A stretch of 64,000 bases of DNA. Source: Winslowiella toletana. Its GTDB lineage: Bacteria; Pseudomonadota; Gammaproteobacteria; Enterobacterales; Enterobacteriaceae. The notes below the pieces were generated by a model. The model was not told the DNA's origin. It ran no database searches and saw nothing but the letters and a program-made list of their open reading frames with translations. Location: assembly GCF_032164335.1 (NCBI RefSeq), contig NZ_CP134152.1:4774001-4838000 (forward strand). The letters run 5' to 3'. Every line of letters begins with the position of its first letter. The first letter of the stretch is position 1. Of this stretch, positions 48,195 through 59,004 are shown in pieces. Made by a program: the position numbers and the translations under genes.

Positions 48195-50474
48195 ATGATA
48201 AAAAAAAGACGCGCAGTTCCGGGAATTCACTCGTATGACGGCCCCGCCGGTGGCTGGGGCGCGCTGAAAGCGACGGCAATCTCCGTGCGCACACAAATGG
48301 ATGCGCTGGAAGCGCCGGGAACGCTGTTACGCACCAATCAACCAGACGGCTTCGACTGCCCCGGTTGTGCCTGGCCAGACAAAGAGCACCACTCGACATT
48401 CCAGTTTTGTGAAAACGGTGCGAAAGCGGTGACCTGGGAAGCGACCAGCAAACGCGTAACGCCGGAGTTTCTGGCGCAGAACACCGTCAGCTCACTGTTG
48501 CAGAAAACAGATTATGAATTAGAGGGTTATGGCCGCCTGACGCATCCACTGGCCTATGATCCTGATACCGATACCCTGCGCGTGGTCGAGTGGGACGAGG
48601 CTTTCAACCGTATCGGTGAAATTCTGCGTAATATGCCGTCGCCGGACCAGGTGGAGTTTTATACCTCTGGCCGTGCATCCAATGAAGCTGCGTGGCTGTT
48701 TCAGCTGTTCGCCCGCGAATACGGCACCAATAACTTTCCCGACTGCTCCAATATGTGCCACGAAGCCACCAGTGTTGGACTACCGCAGTCGATTGGCATT
48801 GGCAAAGGCACCGTATCGCTGGATGACTTCGACGATGCAGAGCTGGTTATCTCAATCGGGCATAATCCGGGCACCAACCATCCACGTATGATGGGCACCC
48901 TGCATGAACTGGCCCGACGCAACGTGCCCATCATCGTGTTTAACCCGCTGCGCGAGCGCGCACTCGAACGTTTTGCCGACCCGCAGAACGTGATTGAGAT
49001 GGCAACCTACAGTTCAACGGATATCGCCTCGACCTACTTTCAGGTCAAAGCCGGTGGCGACGCCGCCGCTCTGAAAGGAATAATGAAGGCGCTGTTGGTA
49101 CTTGATGATGAACAGGGCAATGTTATCGATCGTGATTTTATCGCGGAACATACGCAAGGCTTTGATCTCTCAGTTGCCGATCTGTCCGCTACCGACTGGC
49201 AGGATATCGAGAATGAGTCCGGGCTGACGCGCCAGCAGCTTACACAAGTCGCGGTCGCCTATGCTAAATCCAACGCAACTATCGTGACATATGGCATGGG
49301 CGTAACCCAACATAATAAAGGCACTGCAACCGTGCGCTTAATTGCCGACCTGCTGTTAATGCGTGGGAATTTTGGCAAGCCGGGTGCCGGGATTTGTCCG
49401 CTGCGCGGCCATTCCAATGTGCAGGGCAACAGAACCGTCGGCATTACCGAGAAACCTTCAAAAGCCTTTTTGGCACAGTTGGAAAAGGTATTTGGATTTG
49501 CTCCTCCAGAGCAGCATGGGCACGACGCGGTCAGAGCGATGCAGTCAATGGTCGACGGCACGTCGAAGGCGCTGATTTGTCTTGGCGGCAATTTCGCCGT
49601 CGCCTTACCCGACCCCGAAAAATGTTTTCCGGCAATGAAAGCGCTGGATTTAAGTGTCCATATCGGTACCAAACTTAATCGTTCGCATTTACTGGTTGCC
49701 AAAGAGAGCTATATTCTGCCTTGTCTGGGCCGCACTGAGCTTGATACGCAGGCCACTGGTCGGCAGGCAATAACCGTGGAAGACTCGATGTCGATGGTGC
49801 ATGCTTCCTCAGGCAAACTTAAGCCGGCTTCGCCGCTGTTGCGCTCGGAACCGGCAATTGTCGCCGGCATGGCCAGCGCGGTGTTACCAGACACTAAAGT
49901 ACCCTGGGCGGAACTGATAGCGGATTACAGCAAGATTCGCGACCTGATTGAGAAAACCATTCCGGGTTTTGACAACTATAACCAGCGCATCGCTATCCCG
50001 GGTGGATTTCGCATGCCACTGCCTCCTACCGAACTTAAGTGGCCAACCGCCTCAGGCAAAGCCATGTTCTCAGTGTTCAACGGGGTTCATGAGGATGCCG
50101 ATGTGCAGGGTGACGACGTGCTACGCCTTATTACGCTGCGCAGCCACGACCAGTACAACACCACGGTGTATGCGATGGACGATCGTTATCGTGGCGTATT
50201 TGGCCGGCGCGATATCCTGTTTATGAACGATCTCGATCTCGATAAACGCGGGCTGGAGCATGGCGATTTAGTGGATATAGAGACCGTGGCATCCGGAAGA
50301 AAGTTGCGCCTGGAAAATATCACGGTTATTGCTTACAACATCGCCCCCGGCTCGGTTGGCGCTTACTATCCTGAAGCCAACATTCTGGTTCCGCTTGACT
50401 ATATTGACAAAGAAAGCGGAACACCATCATATAAATCAGTCCCGGTACGAGTGATGCATTCCGCATCCGTTTAG
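48195..50474 (+). CDS. ydeP: FdhF/YdeP family molybdopterin oxidoreductase
   Basis: Predicted molybdopterin-dependent oxidoreductase related to formate dehydrogenase. It has 759 residues, equal to E. coli YdeP, a gene that EvgA switches on and that contributes to acid resistance there. The N-terminal DGFDCPGCAWPDKEH replaces the usual iron-sulfur cysteine set. Pterin-binding segments are SGRASNEAAWLFQL, CSNMCHEATS, GHNPGTNHPRM, RGNFGKPGAGICPLRGHSNVQG and the C-terminal domain LRSHDQYNTTVYAMDDRYRG. There is no signal peptide. ATG 48195 is preceded by AGGAG; a frame from 48147 is possible but lacks a site. Substrate unknown. Confidence 0.9.
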   Translation: MIKKRRAVPGIHSYDGPAGGWGALKATAISVRTQMDALEAPGTLLRTNQPDGFDCPGCAWPDKEHHSTFQFCENGAKAVTWEATSKRVTPEFLAQNTVSSLLQKTDYELEGYGRLTHPLAYDPDTDTLRVVEWDEAFNRIGEILRNMPSPDQVEFYTSGRASNEAAWLFQLFAREYGTNNFPDCSNMCHEATSVGLPQSIGIGKGTVSLDDFDDAELVISIGHNPGTNHPRMMGTLHELARRNVPIIVFNPLRERALERFADPQNVIEMATYSSTDIASTYFQVKAGGDAAALKGIMKALLVLDDEQGNVIDRDFIAEHTQGFDLSVADLSATDWQDIENESGLTRQQLTQVAVAYAKSNATIVTYGMGVTQHNKGTATVRLIADLLLMRGNFGKPGAGICPLRGHSNVQGNRTVGITEKPSKAFLAQLEKVFGFAPPEQHGHDAVRAMQSMVDGTSKALICLGGNFAVALPDPEKCFPAMKALDLSVHIGTKLNRSHLLVAKESYILPCLGRTELDTQATGRQAITVEDSMSMVHASSGKLKPASPLLRSEPAIVAGMASAVLPDTKVPWAELIADYSKIRDLIEKTIPGFDNYNQRIAIPGGFRMPLPPTELKWPTASGKAMFSVFNGVHEDADVQGDDVLRLITLRSHDQYNTTVYAMDDRYRGVFGRRDILFMNDLDLDKRGLEHGDLVDIETVASGRKLRLENITVIAYNIAPGSVGAYYPEANILVPLDYIDKESGTPSYKSVPVRVMHSASV

Positions 50475-50492
50475 CTGACAGCCAATAAAACC

Positions 50493-50520
50493 AAGCCCGA
50501 GTCATTACGGGCTTTTTTTT
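50493..50520 (+). terminator. Intrinsic terminator of ydeP
   Basis: AAGCCCG (50493-50499) pairs with CGGGCTT (50508-50514) around an eight-base loop, followed by T residues to 50520. Confidence 0.88.
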
Positions 50521-50528
50521 ATGCTCAA

Positions 50529-51053
50529 TTAGCTAAAACTATTAAAATAGACAAAGGAAACCTTCGACAGTGTTACGAACATAATATCGTCTTTGATTCC
50601 ATATTTTTTCTTTAAAAAATACTTGGTGTTAATGACTGTCTTTTCCTGCACACCAAGAAATGCAGAAATCATGCTCGCGCTCCATTTCTTATAATACAAA
50701 AATAAAAACAACTTTTCAGTCTGAGACAGCATCACTTCTCTAAGAAACAAACCTTGCTTAGCCGATAAATTAAAGAACAGCTGATAAATACCGGACAGTG
50801 AGGTATGAAGACTAATCAGAATAATACGACCACCAATATTGATGGGACTGTGATGCTGATGTGTAAAAATGACAATAATTTCACTCTCATCTTCGAGAGA
50901 CTTACTGACTAATGATTCCAGTTGCTCATAATATTGGTCAGTAAAACATATCCTTTTTGAAAAGCCTGACTTACCCCTGTCATTTTTTAAATAAGACACG
51001 ACTGAAGAAATAGAAAATTTCAGCAAGCTGTCGTTCGAATGGACGCTATACAT
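50529..51053 (-). CDS. Orphan LuxR-type regulator 1
   Basis: It has 174 residues. The first about 105 residues match no sensing domain I know. The C-terminal 60 residues look like a LuxR/GerE helix-turn-helix: LSQTEKLFLFLYYKKWSASMISAFLGVQEKTV, followed by a KYFLKKKYGI recognition-helix-like stretch. No receiver aspartate set is seen. The gene is AT-rich and uses rare codons, unlike ydeP next door, with which it converges. ATG 51053 has a CGGGGT site. A 13-base inverted repeat lies about 60 bases upstream. Target unknown. Confidence 0.68.
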   Translation of the reverse strand: MYSVHSNDSLLKFSISSVVSYLKNDRGKSGFSKRICFTDQYYEQLESLVSKSLEDESEIIVIFTHQHHSPINIGGRIILISLHTSLSGIYQLFFNLSAKQGLFLREVMLSQTEKLFLFLYYKKWSASMISAFLGVQEKTVINTKYFLKKKYGIKDDIMFVTLSKVSFVYFNSFS

Positions 51054-51111
51054 TTCAGTACCCCGAATAACGTAAGCTGATCCATTCTGGATATTGATAA
51101 CTTTCCGGAAG

Positions 51112-51124
51112 TTAAGATTCTTAA
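51112..51124. promoter_or_regulatory. Inverted repeat upstream of LuxR-type regulator 1
   Basis: TTAAGA-T-TCTTAA, a perfect inverted repeat 59-71 bases before the regulator start and inside the spacer after the 39-codon ORF. It could be an operator, possibly for autoregulation. It is shorter than an RcsAB box, although the half-site TAAGA is shared. Confidence 0.35.
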
Positions 51125-51165
51125 TTAATCGCCAAAAATCAATCGATATTAATTTCAGAAGATAA

Positions 51166-51285
51166 TTATTTCTTCTTTTTGTAGATAATTTTAGTTCTTG
51201 ATGAGCGACTCAAATGCTTATAAAAACAAAAAATAATCACAAACAACAATAAAAAAACGATCAATATTAAGCCCGGTGTACTCAT
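51166..51285 (-). CDS. Possible 39-residue single-span membrane protein
   Basis: A short open frame from ATG 51285 to TAA 51166. It starts MSTPG, then has a strongly hydrophobic stretch (about residues 6-22, LILIVFLLLFVIIFCFY), and ends in a basic tail with SRSSR and YKKKK. A GGGGGA site lies nine bases upstream of the ATG. This layout is typical of small single-span inner-membrane proteins. It precedes LuxR-type regulator 1 on the same strand, 112 bases away. Similarity is unknown, and chance is possible in AT-rich DNA. Confidence 0.45.
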   Translation of the reverse strand: MSTPGLILIVFLLLFVIIFCFYKHLSRSSRTKIIYKKKK

Positions 51286-51725
51286 GATACTTTCCCCCGA
51301 TATGGCCAGAGAGAGAAATATATTTAATTATTAACCATTGTTCAACCCTAAATGATTGGTTTGCCAGGTTCTCAGGCATAAATAAGACAATCCTTAAAAT
51401 GACTGTTCATTAAATCTTAATTATCATTCCTGGTCTGAAATGAGAATACCAAAAAAAGCCTTAAATTTCATAATCAAATGGAGTTTTATGCAGTAATACT
51501 GCATCTGAAATATGAAATTATTAATCTATCGACATCTGTGCAACGTGTTTAATCCCGCATAATAGCTTTTCCTTTCAATCTGGCAGGATCGGCAGCGCTC
51601 TGTGTACCTGTCAGCGATGGAAAAACCTGCGCCAGCTCACTACTGGTGGCTAATTCTGTTCATTCCGTTTCCTTCTGTCAGGTTCAGTGCTTAAATCATT
51701 TATCGACCCTATTTCAGGAGATAGC
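51286..51725. other. AT-rich spacer, divergent promoter region
   Basis: About 440 bases with no convincing gene. It separates the minus-strand 39-codon ORF and regulator 1 from the plus-strand SRPBCC-like gene, so it should hold promoters in both directions. CATAAT near 51558-51563 is a possible -10 box for the plus strand. No long repeat, hairpin terminator or known operator was recognised. Confidence 0.4.
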
Positions 51726-52121
51726 ATGCTGCCATCACGCTCGATCAGCCTGACCATTCCACGCAACTGGATGGATCTTTATGAAACCATCTGGAAACCT
51801 GAATATTTCTCAAAGTGGGCCTCTGGCCTGAGCCACGCACCATTAGTTCAGGAAGGACATTACTGGAAAGCTAAAGGTCCGGAAGGCACGATAAAAATTC
51901 GCTTTACCGGATACAATGCATTAGGTGTGATGGATCACTACGTAGATACCGGCTTTGGTAAAGAGATTTATATACCGATGCGCATTATCGCCAATCAGGA
52001 AGGGGCTGAAGTTGTCGTCACCATTTTCCGCCAACCTTTGATGTCAGATGAGAAATTTGAACACGATATTGCGTGGATAAAACGCGACCTGCAAACCTTA
52101 CATGCGCTAATGACTTCCTGA
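51726..52121 (+). CDS. SRPBCC-like (polyketide cyclase/START-fold) protein
   Basis: It has 131 residues and is cytoplasmic. The sequence follows the START/SRPBCC pattern: SRSISLTIPRNWMDLYETIWKPEYFSKWASGL at the N-terminus, a central beta region (EGTIKIRFTGYNALGVMDHYV), and a long C-terminal helix (DEKFEHDIAWIKRDLQTLHALM). Such proteins bind small hydrophobic ligands. ATG 51726 has an AGGAG site eight bases upstream; a frame from 51687 lacks one. It is convergent with LuxR-type regulator 2 with six bases between stops. Ligand unknown. Confidence 0.68.
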   Translation: MLPSRSISLTIPRNWMDLYETIWKPEYFSKWASGLSHAPLVQEGHYWKAKGPEGTIKIRFTGYNALGVMDHYVDTGFGKEIYIPMRIIANQEGAEVVVTIFRQPLMSDEKFEHDIAWIKRDLQTLHALMTS

Positions 52122-52127
52122 CAGCGC

Positions 52128-52847
52128 CTATCTGGTATTCTTCCATACCAAAGGTGGCATGATTTTGTCAGTACGAATCTCTGCCACCTCTTTCTCTTTA
52201 GGCCGACAGCGCAGCATGGTTACGATCATTCTTAACTCATCAATTACCGCAAACAGATCGGCGATGTCATGCCTGCTATGAATCTGCAAACGCGTCAGTG
52301 CGTTCAGTTTATGTGCGTATACCGTTTTATCGGTAATACCCAGCCGTTGCCCCACCTGCTCTGCACTGTATGACCATGAAAGCATTAATAATATTTTCAA
52401 CTGACGATCGGAAAGCATCACATCTGCACAATGATCATTCTGCAGCTGCCCGCGTAACCCCATCAGTTCAGTGGTAAGCAGCCAGGATAACTCAACCAGC
52501 GGCGTCTTGAGGGATATGACATTAACGGTGGTAAAATACTGCATAAATGCAGAAAAAATCGGAAGGAGTTTGCAGGTAATAATTAACTGGCGAACATCCG
52601 GATAATTTCGCTGATGGGTAAAGATGCGTTGAAGAACTCCGCCTAACGGCATATTTTCATGAAATAAATAGACAACCAGCTTTGGCCGATATTTTTCACA
52701 ATGGAAAACAATGTCATGCATATCTTCCACTGCCAACACTTTCAACTTTACCGGTAAATGATTCAAAACTTCACATAACCCTGCTGCTGCCAGGGCATCT
52801 GAAGAAAAAAAGATGATATCATGCTTGTGTGTTTTCATTCCGCTCAT
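52128..52847 (-). CDS. Orphan LuxR-type regulator 2
   Basis: It has 239 residues. The N-terminal part (about 8-130) resembles a receiver-like fold: DIIFFSSDALAAAGLCEVLNHL, then LVVYLFHENMPLGGVLQRI, then LIITCKLLP, VNVISLKTPL. The usual aspartate position reads VVYLFHENM, so phosphorylation is unlikely. The C-terminal helix-turn-helix LSDRQLKILLMLSWSYSAEQVGQRLGITDKTVYAHKLNAL is a clear LuxR/GerE type (residues about 145-184). It is similar in layout to RcsA-like and EvgA-like regulators. ATG 52847 has AGGT upstream. Promoter region to the right is AT-rich. Confidence 0.78.
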   Translation of the reverse strand: MSGMKTHKHDIIFFSSDALAAAGLCEVLNHLPVKLKVLAVEDMHDIVFHCEKYRPKLVVYLFHENMPLGGVLQRIFTHQRNYPDVRQLIITCKLLPIFSAFMQYFTTVNVISLKTPLVELSWLLTTELMGLRGQLQNDHCADVMLSDRQLKILLMLSWSYSAEQVGQRLGITDKTVYAHKLNALTRLQIHSRHDIADLFAVIDELRMIVTMLRCRPKEKEVAEIRTDKIMPPLVWKNTR

Positions 52848-53327
52848 TAATACCTGTGTATCATCTTGATTAGACGCAAGAAAAAAAAGCCACTTTGCAA
52901 TTGGCCCCAGATCAAATATTTATTATCAACAGATAAAATAATTACGTATTTATCTTTCTCATCTGCAAGCGATGATAAATACCGCACGTTATGTGCTATA
53001 TAATTAACGCGACACTTTTCAACAGAATCTAAATGGTTTCATAAATATTTTATAAATTTATGCAGCGATACCCTCGCCATCAGTGGCATATTATCTCTTG
53101 CCGATGATCAGCTTGCAGAGACACAGACATCCGGATTTAAGCGATCTGCTAATAAATTAAACTAATAGTGCCACTGCAAAGATTTTTATATAACCTGTTG
53201 TTAAATATGCTATAAACAGCACATCATCATCAGTTAAATTAATCCTGACCGATTACCCTTAGAAAATCTCAGTGGTCTTCCGTGCATTAAGCACTTAGTC
53301 TTGCCGGCGATTTTTCAGGAGTTGCCC
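52848..53327. other. AT-rich spacer between LuxR-type regulator 2 and yicG
   Basis: About 480 bases without a convincing gene. It has an inverted repeat TTATC-AACA-GATAA (52923-52936), 76-89 bases before regulator 2, which may be a binding site. Nearer yicG it has several short A/T runs and one small stem GTGC-ATTAA-GCAC (53282-53294). It marks the right edge of the accessory stretch; base composition returns to normal inside yicG. Confidence 0.4.
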
Positions 53328-53945
53328 ATGTTACTTACCGTCCTCTATATCATTGGTATTACTGCAGAAGCGATGACCGGCGCATTGGCTGCAGGACGTC
53401 GTAAAATGGATATGTTTGGCGTAATTATCATCGCGTCTGTTACCGCTATTGGTGGTGGATCGGTGCGCGATATGCTGCTTGGCCATTACCCCCTTGGCTG
53501 GGTTAAACATCCGGAATACATCATGATTGTTGCTGCTGCCGCGGTAGTCACTACCGTGGTTGCTCCACTGATGACACACCTGCGCAAAGTCTTTCTGGTG
53601 CTTGATGCGTTAGGTCTGGTGGTGTTTTCAATTATTGGTACTAAAGTGGCGCTAGATATGGGGCATGCATCGATCATTGCGGCTATCAGCGCGGTTATCA
53701 CCGGCGTATTTGGTGGCGTATTACGCGATATGTTCTGTAACCGCATACCGTTGGTGTTTCAGAAAGAGCTTTACGCCGGTATTGCCTTCGCCTCCAGCTG
53801 GCTTTACATCTTGCTGCTGAAAACTCCTCTGTCACATGAGTTCATCATCATTATTACTCTGCTGGCTGGCTTTATTGCCCGATTGCTGGCGCTGCGCTTC
53901 AAGCTGGGACTGCCAATCTTTAACTATCCGCACCCTGAACATTAA
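53328..53945 (+). CDS. yicG: Trimeric intracellular cation channel-like protein YicG
   Basis: Inner-membrane protein of the UPF0126/TRIC family, two repeats of three membrane segments plus one. It has 205 residues, the E. coli length. Each repeat carries the glycine kink signature: [15 protein letters not shown] (about residue 50) and [14 protein letters not shown] (about 135). ATG 53328 has AGGAG seven bases upstream, while a frame from 53301 lacks one. In E. coli it also lies near ligB. Confidence 0.93.
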   Translation: MLLTVLYIIGITAEAMTGALAAGRRKMDMFGVIIIASVTAIGGGSVRDMLLGHYPLGWVKHPEYIMIVAAAAVVTTVVAPLMTHLRKVFLVLDALGLVVFSIIGTKVALDMGHASIIAAISAVITGVFGGVLRDMFCNRIPLVFQKELYAGIAFASSWLYILLLKTPLSHEFIIIITLLAGFIARLLALRFKLGLPIFNYPHPEH

Positions 53946-53983
53946 GGCGCCTGGAAAAATGGCAACATCTGCACCTGTGCGGG

Positions 53984-55672
<1,689 letters not shown>

Positions 55673-55912
55673 TTATTGACCTGCTACCAGTAAAGAGGGC
55701 TGCGGTTAAAAACACCATCGGCAGCTGCAAACGCTGGAAAGCACGTCCAAAAGATTTTCTGCAAGGCGAAAAATGACCGATAAAACTGCGTAGTTTGCCG
55801 AGGAAAAGAAGAAAAAACGTCGCGGAAGAGTGCAAACGCTGCATGGCGGGCTGAAGCTGTGTATACTGTGCAGGAAACAGACTCCGCATTTTAAGACACT
55901 TCAAGAAAAATC

Positions 55913-56536
55913 ATGGCTCAAGGCACGCTTTTTATTGTTTCCGCCCCTAGCGGCGCGGGTAAATCCAGTCTGATTCAGGCACTGTTGAAAACGCAACCGC
56001 TGTACGATACCCAGGTGTCCGTTTCACACACCACGCGTAGCGTTCGTCCCGGTGAGAATCACGGTGAGCATTACTTCTTCGTTTCCAAACACGCGTTTGA
56101 AACGATGATTCAGGAAGATGCTTTCCTTGAGCATGCTGAAGTTTTTGGTAATTATTACGGCACATCCCGCAAGGCGATTGAGCAAGTGCTCTCCACCGGG
56201 GTGGATGTTTTTCTCGATATCGACTGGCAAGGCGCCCAGCAGATTCGGCAGAGAATGCCACAGGCTCGCAGCATTTTTGTGTTGCCACCGTCCAAAGATG
56301 AACTCGATCGCCGTTTGCGCGGTCGTGGGCAGGACAGCGAAGAGGTGATCGCGAAGCGTATGGCACAGGCCGTCGCGGAAATGAGCCATTACGCTGAGTA
56401 CGACTATTTAATTGTGAATGATGATTTTGATCTGGCAGTCTCAGATCTTAAACATATCATTCGTGCCGAGCGTCTGCGAATGGGCCGTCAAAAAGCCCGA
56501 CATGATGCTTTAATCAGCAAACTATTGGCAGACTGA
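55913..56536 (+). CDS. gmk: Guanylate kinase
   Basis: Phosphorylates GMP to GDP. It has 207 residues. The P-loop is [16 protein letters not shown] (about 10-25). GMP-binding segments are [19 protein letters not shown] and [13 protein letters not shown]. The walker-B-like region is [14 protein letters not shown]. It begins the gmk-rpoZ-spoT-trmH-recG run. The ligB start lies 252 bases to the left. Confidence 0.98.
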   Translation: MAQGTLFIVSAPSGAGKSSLIQALLKTQPLYDTQVSVSHTTRSVRPGENHGEHYFFVSKHAFETMIQEDAFLEHAEVFGNYYGTSRKAIEQVLSTGVDVFLDIDWQGAQQIRQRMPQARSIFVLPPSKDELDRRLRGRGQDSEEVIAKRMAQAVAEMSHYAEYDYLIVNDDFDLAVSDLKHIIRAERLRMGRQKARHDALISKLLAD

Positions 56537-56590
56537 AGACACTTTCAGTATGATGCCGAGTCATTTCGTCACCCGTGGAGTATCACACTT

Positions 56591-56866
56591 ATGGCACGCG
56601 TAACCGTACAGGACGCAGTAGAGAAAATTGGTAACCGTTTTGACCTGGTTCTGGTCGCTGCACGTCGCGCACGTCAGATGCAGGTTGGCGGTAAAGATGC
56701 ACTGGTTCCTGAAGAAAACGATAAATCTACCGTTATCGCTCTTCGTGAAATCGAAGAAGGTCTGATCACTAACCAGATTCTGGACGTACGTGATCGTCAG
56801 GAACAGCAAGAGCAGGAAGCCGCTGAATTACAGGCAGTTACCGCTATCGCTGAAGGTCGTCGTTAA
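56591..56866 (+). CDS. rpoZ: RNA polymerase omega subunit
   Basis: A 91-residue subunit that helps assemble beta' and is needed for full ppGpp binding at site 1. N-terminal [29 protein letters not shown] is the omega core, and [19 protein letters not shown] is the second conserved stretch. It lies 54 bases after gmk and 21 bases before spoT. Confidence 0.99.
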   Translation: MARVTVQDAVEKIGNRFDLVLVAARRARQMQVGGKDALVPEENDKSTVIALREIEEGLITNQILDVRDRQEQQEQEAAELQAVTAIAEGRR

Positions 56867-56887
56867 TTAGTTGCCGGAAGGCTCGCC

Positions 56888-59002
56888 TTGTATCTGTTTG
56901 AAAGCCTCAATCAGCTGATTGAAAAATACTTGCCTGAGGACCAAATTAAGCGCCTCAAGCAAGCTTACCTTGTCGCACGTGATGCCCACGAGGGACAGAC
57001 ACGCTCCAGCGGTGAGCCTTATATCACTCACCCGGTTGCTGTCGCCTGTATTCTCGCTGAAATGAAGCTCGACCATGAAACACTCATGGCCGCGCTTCTG
57101 CATGATGTGATTGAAGACACTCCCGCGACTTATCAGGATATGGAACAGCTGTTTGGCAAAAGCGTTGCCGAACTGGTTGAAGGCGTATCCAAACTGGATA
57201 AGCTGAAATTCCGCGATAAGAAAGAGGCACAGGCAGAAAACTTTCGCAAGATGATCATGGCGATGGTGCAGGATATCCGCGTCATTCTGATCAAGCTGGC
57301 CGACCGCACACACAACATGCGTACCCTCGGGTCGTTGCGCCCGGACAAGCGTCGCCGCATCGCGCTGGAAACGCTGGAGATTTACAGTCCGCTGGCTCAC
57401 CGTCTCGGTATTCATCACCTGAAAACCGAGCTGGAAGAGCTGGGCTTTGAGGCGCTTTATCCTAACCGCTATCGCGTTATCAAAGAGGTCGTGAAAGCGG
57501 CGCGTGGTAACCGTAAAGAGATGATTCAGAAGATCCTCTCTGAAATTGACGGTCGCCTGCAGGAAGCCGGTATTTCCTGTCGCGTCAGCGGTCGCGAAAA
57601 GCATCTCTACTCGATTTACTGCAAGATGCACCTGAAAGAGCAGCGTTTTCACTCAATCATGGATATTTACGCCTTCCGCGTAATCGTCCGCGATGTGGAC
57701 ACCTGTTATCGCGTGCTGGGCCAGATGCATAGCTTGTATAAGCCGCGCCCAGGACGAGTAAAAGATTATATTGCCATCCCGAAGGCCAACGGCTATCAGT
57801 CGCTGCATACCTCAATGATTGGGCCGCACGGCGTGCCGGTTGAAGTGCAGATTCGTACTGAAGATATGGATCAGATGGCAGAAATGGGTGTTGCCGCACA
57901 CTGGGCTTATAAAGAACAGGGCGAAAGCAGCACTACGGCGCAGATTCGCGCCCAGCGCTGGTTGCAAAGCTTGCTGGAACTGCAGCAGAGCGCCGGTAGC
58001 TCCTTTGAATTTATCGAAAGCGTAAAATCCGATCTGTTCCCCGATGAGATTTACGTTTTCACCCCTGAAGGCCGCATCGTCGAACTGCCAGCGGATGCCA
58101 CTCCGGTCGATTTTGCCTATGCCGTGCATACCGATATCGGTCATGCCTGCGTTGGCGCACGAGTCGATCGCCAGCCTTATCCGCTGTCGCAACCGCTTAC
58201 CAGTGGCCAGACGGTGGAAATTATTACCGCTCCGGGTGCGCGTCCGAATGCCGCATGGCTTAACTTCGTCGTCAGCTCGAAAGCGCGTGCCAAAATCCGT
58301 CAGCTGTTGAAGAACCTGAAACGCGATGACTCCGTCAGCCTTGGACGTCGTCTGCTGAATCATGCGCTGGGCGGCAGCCGTAAACTGGCCGAGATCCCTG
58401 CGGAAAATCTTCAGCAAGAGCTTGAGCGTATGAAGCTCGCCTCGCTGGACGATTTGCTGGCAGAGATCGGTCTGGGTAACGCAATGAGCGTGGTCGTGGC
58501 GAAGAATCTGCAGCAGAATGAGCAGGTTCCGCCGGTTCAGTCAGCGAATCACTCACGCAGTAAGCTGCCTATCAAGGGTGCCGATGGCGTGCTGATTACC
58601 TTCGCCAAATGCTGCCGACCGATTCCTGGCGATCCGATAGTCGCGCACGTCAGCCCAGGTAAAGGACTGGTGGTTCACCATGAATCCTGCCGTAATATTC
58701 GTGGCTATCAGAAAGAGCCAGAGAAATTTATGGCGGTTGAGTGGGATAAAGAGACCGAGCAGGAGTTTGTCGCCGAAATTAAGGTGGATATGTTTAACCA
58801 CCAGGGCGCGCTGGCAAACCTGACCGCCGCCATTAACACCGCCGCGTCGAATATTCAGAGCCTGAATACCGAAGAGAAAGATGGTCGTGTGTATAGCGCG
58901 TTTATTCGCCTGACCGCACGTGACCGCGTGCATCTGGCCAACATCATGCGCAAGATTCGCGTTATGCCGGATGTGATCAAAGTTCACCGTAACCGAAATT
59001 AA
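56888..59002 (+). CDS. spoT: Bifunctional (p)ppGpp synthase/hydrolase SpoT
   Basis: Stress regulator that mainly hydrolyses (p)ppGpp and can also make it. It has 704 residues and starts with TTG 56888, as the E. coli gene does. The order is: HD hydrolase domain with ALLHDVIEDT (about 70-79), synthetase domain with YQSLHTSMIGPHGVPVEVQIRT, TGS domain from about 385 (IYVFTPEGRIVELPADATPVDFAYAVHT), zinc-finger/helical region with KCCRPIPGD, and C-terminal ACT domain. Gap of 21 bases after rpoZ. Confidence 0.99.
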   Translation: MYLFESLNQLIEKYLPEDQIKRLKQAYLVARDAHEGQTRSSGEPYITHPVAVACILAEMKLDHETLMAALLHDVIEDTPATYQDMEQLFGKSVAELVEGVSKLDKLKFRDKKEAQAENFRKMIMAMVQDIRVILIKLADRTHNMRTLGSLRPDKRRRIALETLEIYSPLAHRLGIHHLKTELEELGFEALYPNRYRVIKEVVKAARGNRKEMIQKILSEIDGRLQEAGISCRVSGREKHLYSIYCKMHLKEQRFHSIMDIYAFRVIVRDVDTCYRVLGQMHSLYKPRPGRVKDYIAIPKANGYQSLHTSMIGPHGVPVEVQIRTEDMDQMAEMGVAAHWAYKEQGESSTTAQIRAQRWLQSLLELQQSAGSSFEFIESVKSDLFPDEIYVFTPEGRIVELPADATPVDFAYAVHTDIGHACVGARVDRQPYPLSQPLTSGQTVEIITAPGARPNAAWLNFVVSSKARAKIRQLLKNLKRDDSVSLGRRLLNHALGGSRKLAEIPAENLQQELERMKLASLDDLLAEIGLGNAMSVVVAKNLQQNEQVPPVQSANHSRSKLPIKGADGVLITFAKCCRPIPGDPIVAHVSPGKGLVVHHESCRNIRGYQKEPEKFMAVEWDKETEQEFVAEIKVDMFNHQGALANLTAAINTAASNIQSLNTEEKDGRVYSAFIRLTARDRVHLANIMRKIRVMPDVIKVHRNRN

Positions 59003-59004
59003 GC

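Noticed and set aside
53041-53110. 15-codon frame starting ATG 53060 in the spacer before yicG
   Set aside because: Too short, no ribosome site and no hydrophobic or other character.
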